Assembly: GCF_006439395.2 (NCBI RefSeq)
Contig: NZ_CP083950.1
Span: 2,356,001-2,420,000 of the forward strand
Direction of reading: 5' to 3'
DNA from: Mesorhizobium sp. B4-1-4
Lineage (GTDB): Bacteria > Pseudomonadota > Alphaproteobacteria > Rhizobiales > Rhizobiaceae
DNA: 64,000 nucleotides
Under the pieces are notes generated by a model. The model did no database searches. It was not told where the DNA came from and saw nothing but the letters and a program-made list of their open reading frames with translations. Below, piece by piece: positions 20,118-29,955 of this stretch. Made by a program: the position numbers and the translations under genes. The stretch's first letter is position 1. Each line of letters begins with the position of its first letter.

Positions 20118-20125
20118 TGTCGGGT

Positions 20126-20400
20126 TCATCCAACGAAACGGTCAGGCCACTGCGCTTCGGCAAGCCCAGCCTGCCTGAACGGATCGATCGCCGTGCCGGC
20201 GACCATCGAGGCGAGGAACCGCGGAACCGGCGGGATCTTCGCGATGGTCGCCACCAGCCGGTCGCGGATGAAAGGGCAGCGCCACGTTGGCCCCTTGCCC
20301 GGGTTGGGGCTCGTCGAATGCGCGGCATCGCCGATGACAGCCTACCTCCGGCCGACGGGAAGCTTCATCGTGCGCCAACTGGCGGCACAGTCCCTCATGG
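20126..20400 (-). pseudogene. Relic of an FAD-dependent monooxygenase (3' end only)
   Basis: The 336 bp between the DUF1772 and HxlR genes has no intact gene. Read on the minus strand, one frame gives AVIGDAAHSTSPNPGK and continues to FLASMVAGTAIDPFRQAG and a TGA at 20126. A neighbouring frame gives PGQGANVAL. Together they reproduce the GDAAH...GQGAN motif of flavoprotein monooxygenases but split by frameshift, and an in-frame TAG precedes the motif. Only the C-terminal third is recognisable. Confidence 0.55.
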
Positions 20401-20453
20401 AGGCAGCCAAGGCAAGCTGGCGCTTTTACGCTTACATCAGGCGCAAGCCGGGC

Positions 20454-20864
20454 TCAGGCTTGGGCGGCATCAAATCCCTTGCGCGCCTCGCGCACTGCAT
20501 CGTGGTTGAGCTCGGCCCACTGGAGCAATTGATGTAAGGCGCCGAACATCGACCGGCCCAGATCGGTGAGGCTGTATTCGACGCTCGGCGGCTTGGTCGG
20601 GAACACTTCGCGATGCACATAGCCGTCGCGCTGCAGGTCATAGAGTGTCTGGGTGAGCATGCGCTGCGAGATATCAGGCACCAGCCGCCGCAGCTCGCCG
20701 AAGCGATAGGGTTGTTCGGCGAGCGCTGCCATCAGCAGCGAACTCCATTTGCCGCTAAGACCCTGGATCACGTCTCTGACCGGGCAGTCGGATAGATCGC
20801 CGCCGCCGGTGATCGCTTTGTAGATGTCCAGTTTCGATTTCAGGCTGACGATCCGGCTGTCCAT
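20454..20864 (-). CDS. HxlR family transcriptional regulator
   Basis: A 136-residue winged-helix regulator with the HxlR signature CPVRDVIQGLSGKWSSLLMAAL (its conserved cysteine may be redox-sensing) and RMLTQTLYDLQRDGYVHREV. It diverges from a YtfG-like quinone reductase gene, the same pairing as ytfH/ytfG-type loci, so it probably represses that gene and itself in response to quinone or electrophile stress. Confidence 0.9.
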   Translation of the reverse strand: MDSRIVSLKSKLDIYKAITGGGDLSDCPVRDVIQGLSGKWSSLLMAALAEQPYRFGELRRLVPDISQRMLTQTLYDLQRDGYVHREVFPTKPPSVEYSLTDLGRSMFGALHQLLQWAELNHDAVREARKGFDAAQA

Positions 20865-20941
20865 GGCTGGTTCCCTGCGTGTGCCTACCTCCCGAAAAAC
20901 TGCCTTCTTTACGGGGACTGGTCAATTCCTATTTTAGAGCT

Positions 20942-20958
20942 GGTCTCTTTTAGAGACC
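20942..20958. promoter_or_regulatory. Putative HxlR operator
   Basis: GGTCTC-TTTTA-GAGACC is a perfect 6-bp inverted repeat with a 5-bp spacer between the divergent HxlR (start 20864) and reductase (start 21012) genes. The half motif TTTTAGAG also occurs at 20932-20939, giving a possible second half-site. Confidence 0.5.
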
Positions 20959-21011
20959 TACGAAAAACCAAAGAGAATCCCGCCCCTTCGGCACAAAATC
21001 AGGATCCTTCC

Positions 21012-21926
21012 ATGCCCGAAACCCTTCTCGTCACCGGCGCGTCCGGCCAGCTTGGCCGCAGCGTCGTCAACCACCTGCTGGACACCTTCAAAGTGCCGGT
21101 ATCCCGGATCATCGCCACCACCCGCACGCCGGCGAGCCTTGCAGATCTCGCCGCGCGCGGCGTCACCGTGCGGGCAGCCGATTTCGACGATCAGGCATCC
21201 CTCCCAACGGCCTTCGCGGGCGCCGACCGCGCGCTGATCATCTCGACCAACGAATTGGCTATCCAGGGAAAGCGGCGCGCGCAGCAGGTCACAGCGGTCG
21301 CGGCAGCGAGGCAGGCCGGCGTCAAGCACCTGCTTTACACCTCCTTGCCCAACACCGAGCCCGGTTCGCCCGTGCTCTTCGCGCCCGACCACTACGGCAC
21401 GGAACAGGCCATCAAGGCGACCGGCATCGCCTACACGATCTTCCGCAACGGCTGGTACGCCGAGAACCTGTTTATGGCCCTGCCACAGATCATGGCGTCC
21501 GGACATTGGTATACCTCGGCCGGCGACGGCCGTATTTCCTATTGCGCACGCGACGATATGGCGGCCGCCATCGCCGCCGGGCTCAACTCCGGCAACGGTG
21601 AGAACAAGACCTACACACTGACCGGCCCCCAGGCCTACACTGTCGCCGAGGTCGCGACGCTTGTCAGCGAAATCACCGGCAAGCCGATCGAGGTTGTGCA
21701 ACTGTCCGACGAGGCCTTGACCGAGGGAATGAAGGCGGCAGGCTTGCCGGACGCGATTGCCCGGCTTCTCGTCTCCTTCGATGCCGCCGCCCGTGCCGGC
21801 GATCTCGGCATGGTCACGGATTCGGTCGAAACGCTGTCCGGCCGCAAGTCGACGTCGCTGAAGCAGTTCCTGAAGGCCAACGAGTCCGTGCTGGCGGGCT
21901 ATAGCAATTCAAGGAAAATTGCGTAG
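21012..21926 (+). CDS. NmrA/YtfG-like NAD(P)H:quinone oxidoreductase
   Basis: A 304-residue atypical short-chain dehydrogenase of the NmrA/QorB class. The dinucleotide motif is TGASGQLGRSVV near residues 7-18; YTSLPNTEPGSPVLFAPDH and NGWYAENL are typical of the quinone reductase group. It should reduce quinones in the cytosol and is divergent from its likely regulator (HxlR). The final residues (SNSRKIA) and the TAG stop are encoded by a dispersed repeat that begins at 21903, so the native C-terminus has been replaced. Confidence 0.87.
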   Translation: MPETLLVTGASGQLGRSVVNHLLDTFKVPVSRIIATTRTPASLADLAARGVTVRAADFDDQASLPTAFAGADRALIISTNELAIQGKRRAQQVTAVAAARQAGVKHLLYTSLPNTEPGSPVLFAPDHYGTEQAIKATGIAYTIFRNGWYAENLFMALPQIMASGHWYTSAGDGRISYCARDDMAAAIAAGLNSGNGENKTYTLTGPQAYTVAEVATLVSEITGKPIEVVQLSDEALTEGMKAAGLPDAIARLLVSFDAAARAGDLGMVTDSVETLSGRKSTSLKQFLKANESVLAGYSNSRKIA

Positions 21927-22015
21927 CGGTTCCCCGTTCGGGGTTGCGCAAAACAAGGAGTTAAGGAGTTAGAGCGGGTCGACGATTCTATCGAACGCTG
22001 AACGCTCTAAGTCGG
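21903..22015. repeat. Dispersed rhizobial repeat, copy A
   Basis: Begins AGCAATTCAAGGAAAATTGC, continues with CGGTTCCCCGTTCGGGGTTG and ends with an inverted pair TTAGAGCG/CGCTCTAA. Its first 45 bp match copy B at 23118 closely. The repeat covers the stop codon of the preceding reductase gene. Confidence 0.65.
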
Positions 22016-22048
22016 CCCGGCGGGAAATCGGATTAGGTTCCCGCCGCG

Positions 22049-23088
22049 CTATTTCGATGTCTTGAGCAGGCCAAGCCGGATCAGGCTTTCGCCGGTCGCC
22101 GCCAGCGCGTCTTCCCGAGACCGCGGCACCCAGCCGAGCATGCTGACCGCCTTGGCGTTGGTGGCATTCTTGACCTTGCCCAATTCCGTCACGAGCTGCG
22201 CGACTTCCGGGTTGAACAATCCGACCACCCGCACCAGCCAATCGGGAAGCTGCCTTGTCGAGACGCGCGCCGCCGCACCGCCGAGCCGCGTTTTCAGGTC
22301 CGCGCCATTTCCCGCACCGTCATGAAATCGCCGGCGACGGCGAGAAACCGCTGCCCCTTGGCAACGGGATTGGTCATGGCACGCACATGCAGCTCCGCCA
22401 CATCGCGTGCGTCGACAACGCCGAAGGACAGGCGCGGCAGCCCCGGCATGGCACCCTTCATCATGCGCTGGACAAATTCGGTGGAGGTCGAGTGGTCCGA
22501 TCCCAGAACCGGCCCGAAGATTCCGACAGGATTGACAGCCGCAAGCTCCAGCCTGCCGCCCTCTGCGGCGATGAAATCCCATGCCGCGCGCTCGGCAAGC
22601 GTCTTCGATTTCACATAGGCGCTGACCTTGCCCGTCGGATCTGTCCACCTCTCCTCGGTGAACGGCCGCCCGTCGGGCGGCATCTCGCCATAGCCAATGG
22701 CCGCGAAGGATGAGGTCAGCACGACGCGTTTGACGCCGGCGTCCCGTGCCGCCCGCAACACCCGCAATGCACCCTCACGCGCCGGACCGATCAGCTCATC
22801 CTCGTGCTTGGGCACGCCGGACGGAAATGGCGAAGCGACATGAAGCACATAGTCGCAGCCGGCCACCGCTTGCGGCCAGCCAGTGTCACTCATGAGGTCG
22901 GCGATGGCAAAGGACAGCCTGTCGGCCGGTTCGGCGCCGCCAGCCTTGAGCATGGCCAGGATATCGGTTTCACGCTTGGCGGAGCGCACTGTCGTGCGCA
23001 CGCGGTAGCCCGCCTTCAGCAATTCGAGGATACAGTGAGCGCCGAGGAAGCCTGATCCGCCGGTGACAAGCACTAATTCGCCGCTCAT
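22049..23088 (-). pseudogene. NAD-dependent epimerase/dihydroflavonol reductase-like gene, frameshifted
   Basis: The first 264 codons (23088 to 22294) encode MSGELVLVTGGSGFLGAHCI with the Rossmann glycine motif, the YVKSK catalytic pair and PVGIFGPVLG, typical of extended short-chain reductases (DFR-like aldehyde reductases). The frame then ends in TGA just after VREMA. The rest of the protein, DLKTRLGG to the TAG at 22049, continues in another frame. One extra base near 22303 explains both halves; joined they give about 345 residues, the normal family size. It may be a true pseudogene or a sequencing error. Confidence 0.75.
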
Positions 23089-23117
23089 GCCCGCCTCCGC
23101 ACCCTGTTCAGGTCAAG

Positions 23118-23201
23118 AGCAATTCCAGGAAAAGTGCGTGCGGTTTTCCGTTCGGAGTTGCCTAAACCCAGAAATCAAAGTGGTTCAGGCCCCTGAACCA
23201 C
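23118..23201. repeat. Dispersed rhizobial repeat, copy B, with terminator-like hairpin
   Basis: Starts AGCAATTCCAGGAAAAGTGC and aligns with copy A at 21903. It ends in a perfect 10-bp hairpin GTGGTTCAGG-CC-CCTGAACCAC (23180-23201). On the minus strand the hairpin is followed by TTTGATTT, so it could terminate the kup gene that stops at 23220. Confidence 0.65.
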
Positions 23202-23219
23202 GCTTGATGATCGAGCTCG

Positions 23220-25139
23220 TCAGATCGCCACCTGCGTTCCGATCTCTACCACACGTCCGGTCGGAATCTGGAAATATTCGGTCGCGTCGGCCGCCGTGCG
23301 CGCCAGGCCGATGAACAGCCGGTCCTGCCACACCGGCATGCCGGAATTGGGCGAGGCTTTCAGCGAACGCCGCGACAGGAAAAAGGATGTCGTCATGATG
23401 TCGAACTTCCAGCCCTGCTTGCGGCAGATGGCCAGCGCGCGCGGAATGTTGGGCTGTTCCATGTAGCCGAAGGTCAGCGTCACCCGCATGAACAGCTCGT
23501 TGACCGTCTCCATCTTGACCCGCTCGCTGTCGGGCACCACCGGCTGCGGCGCCGTCACCACCGAAAGGATGACGTTCTGCTCGTGCAGCACCTTGTAGTG
23601 CTTCAGGCTGTGCATCAGCGCGGTTGGCGCGCTGAGCGGATCGCTGGTCAGGAACACGGCGGTGCCGGAAACCAGATGCGGCTTCTTTTTCAACAGGTTG
23701 CCGGCGAGGAAATCGAGCGGGATCTCGTTGCGACGCGTCTTGTCGAAGAGATAACGGCTGCCGCGCACCCAGGTCCACATGCCCAGCACGATCGCGAAGG
23801 CCACGACCAGCGAGGCCCAGCCGCCTTCGAACACCTTGACGATGTTGGAGGCAAAAAACCCGACATCGATCAGCGCAAACAGCGCCGTCAGTCCAATCGC
23901 CGGCCACAGGTTCCATTTCCAGATTCGCGTCATGATGACGAACAGCAGCGTCGTCGTCACCAGCATGTTGCCGGTAACCGATATGCCGTAGGCCGACGCC
24001 AGCCTGCTGGACTCGCCGAATCCGACCACCAGCATCATCACCACCAGCGCCAGCAGAAGGTTGACGCGCGGCATGTAGATCTGGCCGGACTGCTTTTCCG
24101 ACGTGTGCAGGATTTCCAGACGCGGCAGCATGTTGAGCTGCACCGCTTGCCTAGTCAGCGAGAAAGCGCCCGAAATCACCGCCTGGCTGGCAATCACCGT
24201 CGCAGCGGTCGCCAGCACGACCATTGGGATCAGTGCCCAACCCTCGTTCATTTCGAAGAACGGATGGCCGACGATGCCGCCATTGGCCAGCACGAAAGCT
24301 CCCTGTCCGGCATAATTGAGCAGCAGGCAAGGAAACACGATCCACAGCCAGGCGAGCACGATCGGCTTGCGGCCGAAATGGCCGAGATCGGCGTAAAGCG
24401 CTTCAGCGCCGGTGACAGCCAGGAAAACAGCGCCGATCGTCACGAAGGAAACGTCGGGCGAATGGATCAGGAAGGCGACGATATAATGCGGGCTGATCGC
24501 CCAGAGGATTTCCGGGTCGGCGACGATGTGGTTGACGCCGGAAAGGCCGATGGCAAGGAACCACACAGCGGTGACCGGGCCGAAGACCAGCCCGACGCCG
24601 CCGGTGCCGAAACGCTGTACCGCGAACACCGCGGCAAGGATGACCAGTGTAAGCGGCACGACATAGGGCTGGAACGCGGGCGTGACGACATTCATGCCTT
24701 CCACCGCCGACAGCACCGAAATCGCCGGCGTAATGACGGCGTCGCCGAAAAACAATGAGGCGCCGACGATGCCGATGCCGAGAATGACAGCCGAGCGTTT
24801 TGGGAAACTGCCGCGCGCCAGCGCCATCAGCGACAGCACCCCGCCCTCGCCGCGGTTATCCGCTCTCAGCACGAACATGATGTATTTTATTGTTACCGTG
24901 ATCGTCAGCGACCAGATGATCAGCGACAGCACGCCGAGAATATCGGCACGATTGGCAACATTGCCACCGGACGAGGCATGCAGGGCTTCGCGGAAGGCAT
25001 AGATCGGGCTGGTGCCGATATCGCCATAGACGACGCCAAGCGCGCCCAGCATCAACACCTTGGTGCTGTGCTGTTCGATTTCGGGATGGCTCGACTGTTC
25101 GACGGGTTCTGCCTCACTACCAGGGTTGGCAAGGGCCAT
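23220..25139 (-). CDS. kup: Kup-type potassium transporter, paralog 1
   Basis: A K+/H+ symporter of the Kup/HAK/KT family, 639 residues. The N-terminal [17 protein letters not shown] and the [19 protein letters not shown] motifs are diagnostic; about twelve transmembrane helices are followed by a soluble C-terminal domain from about residue 465. Start ATG 25139 has GGAG upstream and matches the paralog; a GTG at 25148 is an alternative. A second kup follows upstream on the same strand. A tract of about 500 bp (23266-23767) is nearly identical to the paralog while flanks differ, indicating gene conversion. Confidence 0.95.
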   Translation of the reverse strand: MALANPGSEAEPVEQSSHPEIEQHSTKVLMLGALGVVYGDIGTSPIYAFREALHASSGGNVANRADILGVLSLIIWSLTITVTIKYIMFVLRADNRGEGGVLSLMALARGSFPKRSAVILGIGIVGASLFFGDAVITPAISVLSAVEGMNVVTPAFQPYVVPLTLVILAAVFAVQRFGTGGVGLVFGPVTAVWFLAIGLSGVNHIVADPEILWAISPHYIVAFLIHSPDVSFVTIGAVFLAVTGAEALYADLGHFGRKPIVLAWLWIVFPCLLLNYAGQGAFVLANGGIVGHPFFEMNEGWALIPMVVLATAATVIASQAVISGAFSLTRQAVQLNMLPRLEILHTSEKQSGQIYMPRVNLLLALVVMMLVVGFGESSRLASAYGISVTGNMLVTTTLLFVIMTRIWKWNLWPAIGLTALFALIDVGFFASNIVKVFEGGWASLVVAFAIVLGMWTWVRGSRYLFDKTRRNEIPLDFLAGNLLKKKPHLVSGTAVFLTSDPLSAPTALMHSLKHYKVLHEQNVILSVVTAPQPVVPDSERVKMETVNELFMRVTLTFGYMEQPNIPRALAICRKQGWKFDIMTTSFFLSRRSLKASPNSGMPVWQDRLFIGLARTAADATEYFQIPTGRVVEIGTQVAI

Positions 25140-25323
25140 GGACGACACTCCGATAAGCGCGCGGTGCTCTACGCTTGCTGCAATGCAATATCAAGTGCCG
25201 CTGCGTGATGGCTCCCATGCCGGAAGCGCTGGGCTGCTCGGCAAACGGCCGGGCACCCGACATGCGCGGACCAAAACCACCGACACTACGTTGCTGGCGC
25301 CAGCAGGATTTGCCGCATAGGCC

Positions 25324-27237
25324 TTAAATAGCCACTTGCGTGCCGATTTCCACGACGCGGCCCGTCGGAATCTGGAAATATTCGGTCGCGTCGGCCGCCG
25401 TGCGCGCCAGGCCGATGAACAGCCGGTCCTGCCACACCGGCATGCCGGAATTGGGCGAGGCTTTCAGCGAACGCCGCGACAGGAAGAAGGATGTCGTCAT
25501 GATGTCGAACTTCCAGCCCTGCTTGCGGCAGATGGCCAGCGCGCGCGGAATGTTGGGCTGTTCCATGTAGCCGAAGGTCAGCGTCACCCGCATGAACAGC
25601 TCGTTGACCGTCTCCATCTTGACCCGCTCGCTGTCGGGCACCACCGGCTGCGGCGCCGTCACCACCGAAAGGATGACGTTCTGCTCGTGCAGCACCTTGT
25701 AGTGCTTCAGGCTGTGCATCAGCGCGGTTGGCGCGCTGAGCGGATCGCTGGTCAGGAACACGGCGGTGCCGGAAACCAGCTGCGGCTTCTTTTTCAACAG
25801 ATTGCCGGCGAGGAAATCGAGTGGGATCTCGTTGCGACGCGTCTTGTCGAAGAGATAACGGCTGCCGCGTATCCACGTCCACATGATCAGCCCCATGAGG
25901 CAGGCAACGGTGATCGAAACCCAGCCGCCTTCGAGGATCTTGACGACATTGGCCAGTAAGAAGCCGCTGTCGATGACGCCGAACAGCAAGGTCAGCGCCA
26001 AAGCGAGCGCCAGCTTCCATTTCCACATCTTGCGCATCACCACGAACAGCAGGATCGTCGTCATCAGCATTTCGCCGGTCACCGAGATGCCATAGGCGGA
26101 GGCCAGCGAGCTCGAACTGCCGAAGCCGACCACCAGCAGCATCACCCCCAACGCGATGAGCAGGTTGACGCGGGGCATATAAATCTGCCCAAGCTGCATT
26201 TCGGAGGTATGCTGCACCTCGATGCGTGGCAGAAGGTTGAGCTGCACCGCCTGGCGGGTCAGCGAAAAGGCACCCGAAATGACCGCCTGACTGGCAATGA
26301 CCGTCGCGGCCGTGGCCAGCCCCACCATCGGCATCAGTGCCCAGTCAGGCAGCATCTGGAAGAATGGATTGGTCGGTTTACCGTTATTGGCGAGCACAAA
26401 CGCGCCCTGCCCGAAATAGTTGAGCAGCAGGCAGGGGAACACCACGGAAAACCATGCCAGCACGATCGGCTTGCGACCAAAATGGCCAAGATCGACGTAG
26501 AGCGCCTCGGCCCCGGTCACCGCCAGGAACACCGCGCCGACAGTGACGAAGGCAGCTGTGGGTGTGCTGACGAGATAAGCAACCGCGTAATAGGGATCGA
26601 TGGCCAGGAGGATCGATGGATCATCCATCAGGTGGTAGAGCCCCGCAACGCCGATGGCCAGGAACCACAACGCCGTCACCGGCCCGAACACCGCCGCCAC
26701 CTTTCCGGTGCCGAAGCGTTGCACCGAGAACAGGACGGCCAGGATGAGAAGCGTGATCGGCACGACATAGGCATCCAATGTCGGAGTCACCACTTCGAGG
26801 CCTTCGACCGCGGACAGCACCGAGATGGCTGGCGTTATGATCGAATCACCGAAGAACAGCGCCGCCCCGCAAAGGCCGATGACGAGGATCAGTCGCGCGC
26901 CTTTGGGATAGGCGCTGCGCGCCAAGGACATCAGCGAGAGCGTGCCGCCTTCGCCCTTGTTATCGGCACGAAGCACGAAGGCGACATATTTTATGGTCAC
27001 GATGATCGTCAGCGCCCAGACGATCAGCGACAGCACGCCAAGCACGTGAACCCGTGTATCGATGCCTGGCGAAGCATGGAGCGCCTCGCGGAAGGCGTAA
27101 ATCGGGCTCGTGCCGATATCGCCATAGACGACGCCGAGCGCGCCCAGCATCAGAACCTTGGTGCTGTGCTGCTCAACCCCGGAATGACTCGATTGCTCGA
27201 CGGGTTCAGCCTCGCTACCGCGATTGGCAAGGTCCAT
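25324..27237 (-). CDS. kup: Kup-type potassium transporter, paralog 2
   Basis: The second tandem copy, 637 residues, with the same signature motifs ([36 protein letters not shown]). ATG 27237 ([15 protein letters not shown]) is preceded by GGGAG and aligns with the other copy; an upstream frame to 27270 is not conserved. Membrane regions differ from paralog 1 at many positions, but the C-terminal domain differs by essentially one residue (Q for H after KKKP). The upstream regions of both genes also share a diverged core including CAATATCAA / CGATATCAA. Confidence 0.95.
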   Translation of the reverse strand: MDLANRGSEAEPVEQSSHSGVEQHSTKVLMLGALGVVYGDIGTSPIYAFREALHASPGIDTRVHVLGVLSLIVWALTIIVTIKYVAFVLRADNKGEGGTLSLMSLARSAYPKGARLILVIGLCGAALFFGDSIITPAISVLSAVEGLEVVTPTLDAYVVPITLLILAVLFSVQRFGTGKVAAVFGPVTALWFLAIGVAGLYHLMDDPSILLAIDPYYAVAYLVSTPTAAFVTVGAVFLAVTGAEALYVDLGHFGRKPIVLAWFSVVFPCLLLNYFGQGAFVLANNGKPTNPFFQMLPDWALMPMVGLATAATVIASQAVISGAFSLTRQAVQLNLLPRIEVQHTSEMQLGQIYMPRVNLLIALGVMLLVVGFGSSSSLASAYGISVTGEMLMTTILLFVVMRKMWKWKLALALALTLLFGVIDSGFLLANVVKILEGGWVSITVACLMGLIMWTWIRGSRYLFDKTRRNEIPLDFLAGNLLKKKPQLVSGTAVFLTSDPLSAPTALMHSLKHYKVLHEQNVILSVVTAPQPVVPDSERVKMETVNELFMRVTLTFGYMEQPNIPRALAICRKQGWKFDIMTTSFFLSRRSLKASPNSGMPVWQDRLFIGLARTAADATEYFQIPTGRVVEIGTQVAI

Positions 27238-27334
27238 CGACCACTCCCTGACAAGCTCGGGGCGCTTCATGCATGCTGCGATACGATATCAATTGCACGC
27301 CATGGCCGCCAATATCCGCAAAGCGAAGCTACCC

Positions 27335-28075
27335 CTACCACCCGCAGGCCTTCAGGAACCGACCCACCGTACCGGCCATGCCATACTCCAACGCGTCGGC
27401 TGTCAACCCATGTCCTATCGACACTTCGGCCAATGCCGGTATGCGTCGGACAAGGTCAGGCAGATTGCCTACCGTCAGGTCGTGCCCGGCATTGACCTGA
27501 AGGCCGGCGGCAAATGCCGTGTCGGCTGTTTTCCCCAATCTTTCCAGCTCCTTGGCCGCCTTTGCGGAATCGGAATGGTAACTGCCATAGGGACCGGTAT
27601 AGAGTTCGATCCGGTCGGCACCCGTATCACGCGCGGCCGCAATGCCGGCGGGATCGGCATCGGAAAACAGCGACACCCTGAAACCGCCCTTCTTCAGACG
27701 TTTGACGATCGGTGACAGGAACGCGGCGTCGGCGACGAAGTTCCAGCCATGGTCGGAGGTTGCCTGCGCCGGATCGTCGGGAACCAGCGTCACCTGCTCC
27801 GGTTGGTGCATTTCCACAAGCGCCAGGAAATCCTCGGTTGGATGGCCCTCGATGTTGAATTCCGCCTTGGGGAACTCATCGTCGATCAGTGCCCTGATCT
27901 TGGGCAGGTCGGAACGCCGCGTGTGACGCTCGTCGGGACGCGGATGGACGGTCAGCCCATGGGCTCCAGCCGCGAGCGCGATGCGGCCAAGCCCGATCAT
28001 ATCAGGCCATGGCAGGTCGCGCCGGTTGCGCAGCATGGCGATGGCGTTGAGGTTGACAGAAAGCTTGGCGGGCAT
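27335..28075 (-). CDS. pdxJ: Pyridoxine 5'-phosphate synthase PdxJ
   Basis: PdxJ condenses 1-deoxyxylulose-5-phosphate with 3-amino-1-hydroxyacetone phosphate in the final ring-forming step of vitamin B6 synthesis. The 246-residue protein starts [19 protein letters not shown] and shows the family motifs [48 protein letters not shown] and the final [19 protein letters not shown] 28075 is chosen because homology begins there; the frame stays open to 28216. Confidence 0.95.
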   Translation of the reverse strand: MPAKLSVNLNAIAMLRNRRDLPWPDMIGLGRIALAAGAHGLTVHPRPDERHTRRSDLPKIRALIDDEFPKAEFNIEGHPTEDFLALVEMHQPEQVTLVPDDPAQATSDHGWNFVADAAFLSPIVKRLKKGGFRVSLFSDADPAGIAAARDTGADRIELYTGPYGSYHSDSAKAAKELERLGKTADTAFAAGLQVNAGHDLTVGNLPDLVRRIPALAEVSIGHGLTADALEYGMAGTVGRFLKACGW

Positions 28076-28233
28076 GGTTTGGCGTCCGTGAAACAGGCGA
28101 TCGAGGCGCGCCACGCTCATTCGTTCCGGCACGGCGCATTGAGACGGCGCATCTATAGCGTCTTTGACGGGAACAGATAGGGCCTTTCCGGTGTTCCAGA
28201 AGACCAAATACTCCACGAAACGGAGGCACCACC

Positions 28234-28662
28234 TTGAATTTCCTCCAATCCGTGCCGGCGATCCGCCGCATCGAGACCAGCCGCGACGACCTCTTTGCCA
28301 TCGATGTGGTCGGCCATGTCTCGGCCGCCGATGCCGAGAACCTGTTCGGCCTGCTGGAGGCGGCCTATTTGCTCCATCCGCGGATCGACGTGGCCGTGCG
28401 CATAGTCGATCACGAGGGCGTCGACTGGGCCGACATCTCCGATGAGACCATCAAGAAGGGTGCCGTCCACGCATTGGAACATATTGGCCGTTGCGCGGCG
28501 ATCGGCGCCCCTGACTGGACGCCGAACGCACGACACGCCTTGCCTGCTTCATCGCCCGTCGAATTCAGGCATTTCGAGCTCGAGGACGAAGCCGCTGCCT
28601 GGGAGTGGCTCGGGGCGCGGCCGACGAGTGAGGAGGCCACGGCCGCTCCAGAAAGAGGATGA
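28234..28662 (+). CDS. SpoIIAA/STAS-like family protein
   Basis: A 142-residue soluble protein with the SpoIIAA-like fold signature: an alternating beta/alpha N-terminal 120 residues ([53 protein letters not shown]). Start is TTG 28234, supported by CGGAGG 8 bp upstream; there is no ATG before the conserved part. Function is unknown. The last 20 residues are poorly ordered ([12 protein letters not shown]). Confidence 0.75.
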   Translation: MNFLQSVPAIRRIETSRDDLFAIDVVGHVSAADAENLFGLLEAAYLLHPRIDVAVRIVDHEGVDWADISDETIKKGAVHALEHIGRCAAIGAPDWTPNARHALPASSPVEFRHFELEDEAAAWEWLGARPTSEEATAAPERG

Positions 28663-28692
28663 AACGGTTCTCCGGGCTACCGCCGATCCCTT

Positions 28693-29820
28693 CTATCTGA
28701 CAATGGTCAGCCGTTCGGCGGCCCGTGTAATCGCCGTATAAAGCCAGCGCTGGCGCGTTTCCTTGAAGGCCCAGCTTTCGTCGAACAGCACGATCTCGTT
28801 CCACTGCGAGCCCTGCGCCTTGTGCACCGTCAGCGCATAACCATAGTCGAAATCGTCGAAGCGCTTCTTCTGCTGCCAGGGGATGTCGGCGTCCGGATCC
28901 TCGAACGCCGCCTTGAGCAGCTTGATCTTGGCGACGCCGCGGTCCGGATCGTCCTCTTCCGGCGACACCAGAAGATTGATGCCGGGCTTCACTGTCTCGC
29001 GCGATGAGGTCATCACTTTCCAAAGCGACCCGTTGAGCAGCCCCTTGGCGGGATCGTTGCGCAGGCACACCAGCTTGTCGCCAGCCTGCGGATAATCGGC
29101 GTTGAACCCCTTGAGTTCACGCAGACGCTGGTTGTAGCGGCGGCGCGTCCGGTTGGTGCCGACCAGCACCTGGTCGGCCTTCAGCACCAGTTCCTGGTTG
29201 ACGTCTTCCTTGCCGATCACCTGCGCCGTGCCATAGTCGCCGCGCATGAATTCGCGCCCCTCGCGCACGTCGAGCGCCAGCCGCAGGATCGGATTGTCGC
29301 GCGCCTGCCGGTGGATTTCGGTGAGCAGGAAGTCCGGCTCGTGATCGGTGAAGAAGCCGCCGCCCGAGATCGGCGGCAACTGGCCCGGGTCACCCAGCAC
29401 CAGGATAGGCGTGCCGAAACTCATCAGGTCGCGGCCGAGCTGTTCGTCGACCATCGAGCATTCGTCGATGATGACCAGCTTGGCGCGCGAGATCGGGCTC
29501 TGCCGGTTGAGCGAAAAGGTCGGCGACATCGAGGTCTTGCCGGTCACCTCGTCCTCGACCGACTCCTCGCCCTTGGGCCTGTAGATCAGGGAATGGATCG
29601 TACGGGCGTTGACCGCACCCTTGGAGCGCAGCACCTGCGCGGCCTTGCCGGTGAAGGCGGCGAACTGCACCTGTCCGTCGACATGTTCGGCAAAATAGCG
29701 CGCCAGCGTCGTCTTGCCGGTGCCGGCGTAGCCGAACAGCCGGAACAGCTGCGGCTTGCCGGTCTTGAGCCAGCGGGCGACGGCCTGCAGCGCCTCGTCC
29801 TGTTGGGGTGAAAATTCCAT
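28693..29820 (-). CDS. RecD/Dda-like ATP-dependent DNA helicase
   Basis: A 375-residue superfamily 1 helicase. It has Walker A GYAGTGKTTLA (about residues 30-40), FTGKAAQVLRSKG (motif Ia), IIDECSMVD (motif II), LVLGDPGQLPPI (motif III), and the C-terminal UvrD/RecD-like YALTVHKAQGSQW and YTAITRAAERL. Start ATG 29820 (MEFSPQQDEAL) is preferred to 29844. Compact Dda/RecD-like helicases of this type are common in Hyphomicrobiales; polarity is inferred (5'-3') from family. Confidence 0.88.
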   Translation of the reverse strand: MEFSPQQDEALQAVARWLKTGKPQLFRLFGYAGTGKTTLARYFAEHVDGQVQFAAFTGKAAQVLRSKGAVNARTIHSLIYRPKGEESVEDEVTGKTSMSPTFSLNRQSPISRAKLVIIDECSMVDEQLGRDLMSFGTPILVLGDPGQLPPISGGGFFTDHEPDFLLTEIHRQARDNPILRLALDVREGREFMRGDYGTAQVIGKEDVNQELVLKADQVLVGTNRTRRRYNQRLRELKGFNADYPQAGDKLVCLRNDPAKGLLNGSLWKVMTSSRETVKPGINLLVSPEEDDPDRGVAKIKLLKAAFEDPDADIPWQQKKRFDDFDYGYALTVHKAQGSQWNEIVLFDESWAFKETRQRWLYTAITRAAERLTIVR

Positions 29821-29955
29821 CTGATCGTGTGACCGGATTCGCAAGGCAAAGACAAGATAGCCGCCACCATCATCGCTATTATCGGCGGCGAACTCCCCAT
29901 GGCTACCTATCAGCCACGATTGAGAACGTAAAGGGAACGCGATCTCCCCGCGTGA

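Noticed and set aside
23583..27495. 391- and 428-codon plus-strand frames opposite the kup genes
   Set aside because: Their Arg/His/Gln-rich translation follows from the antisense of membrane protein codons; they mirror two conserved kup genes.
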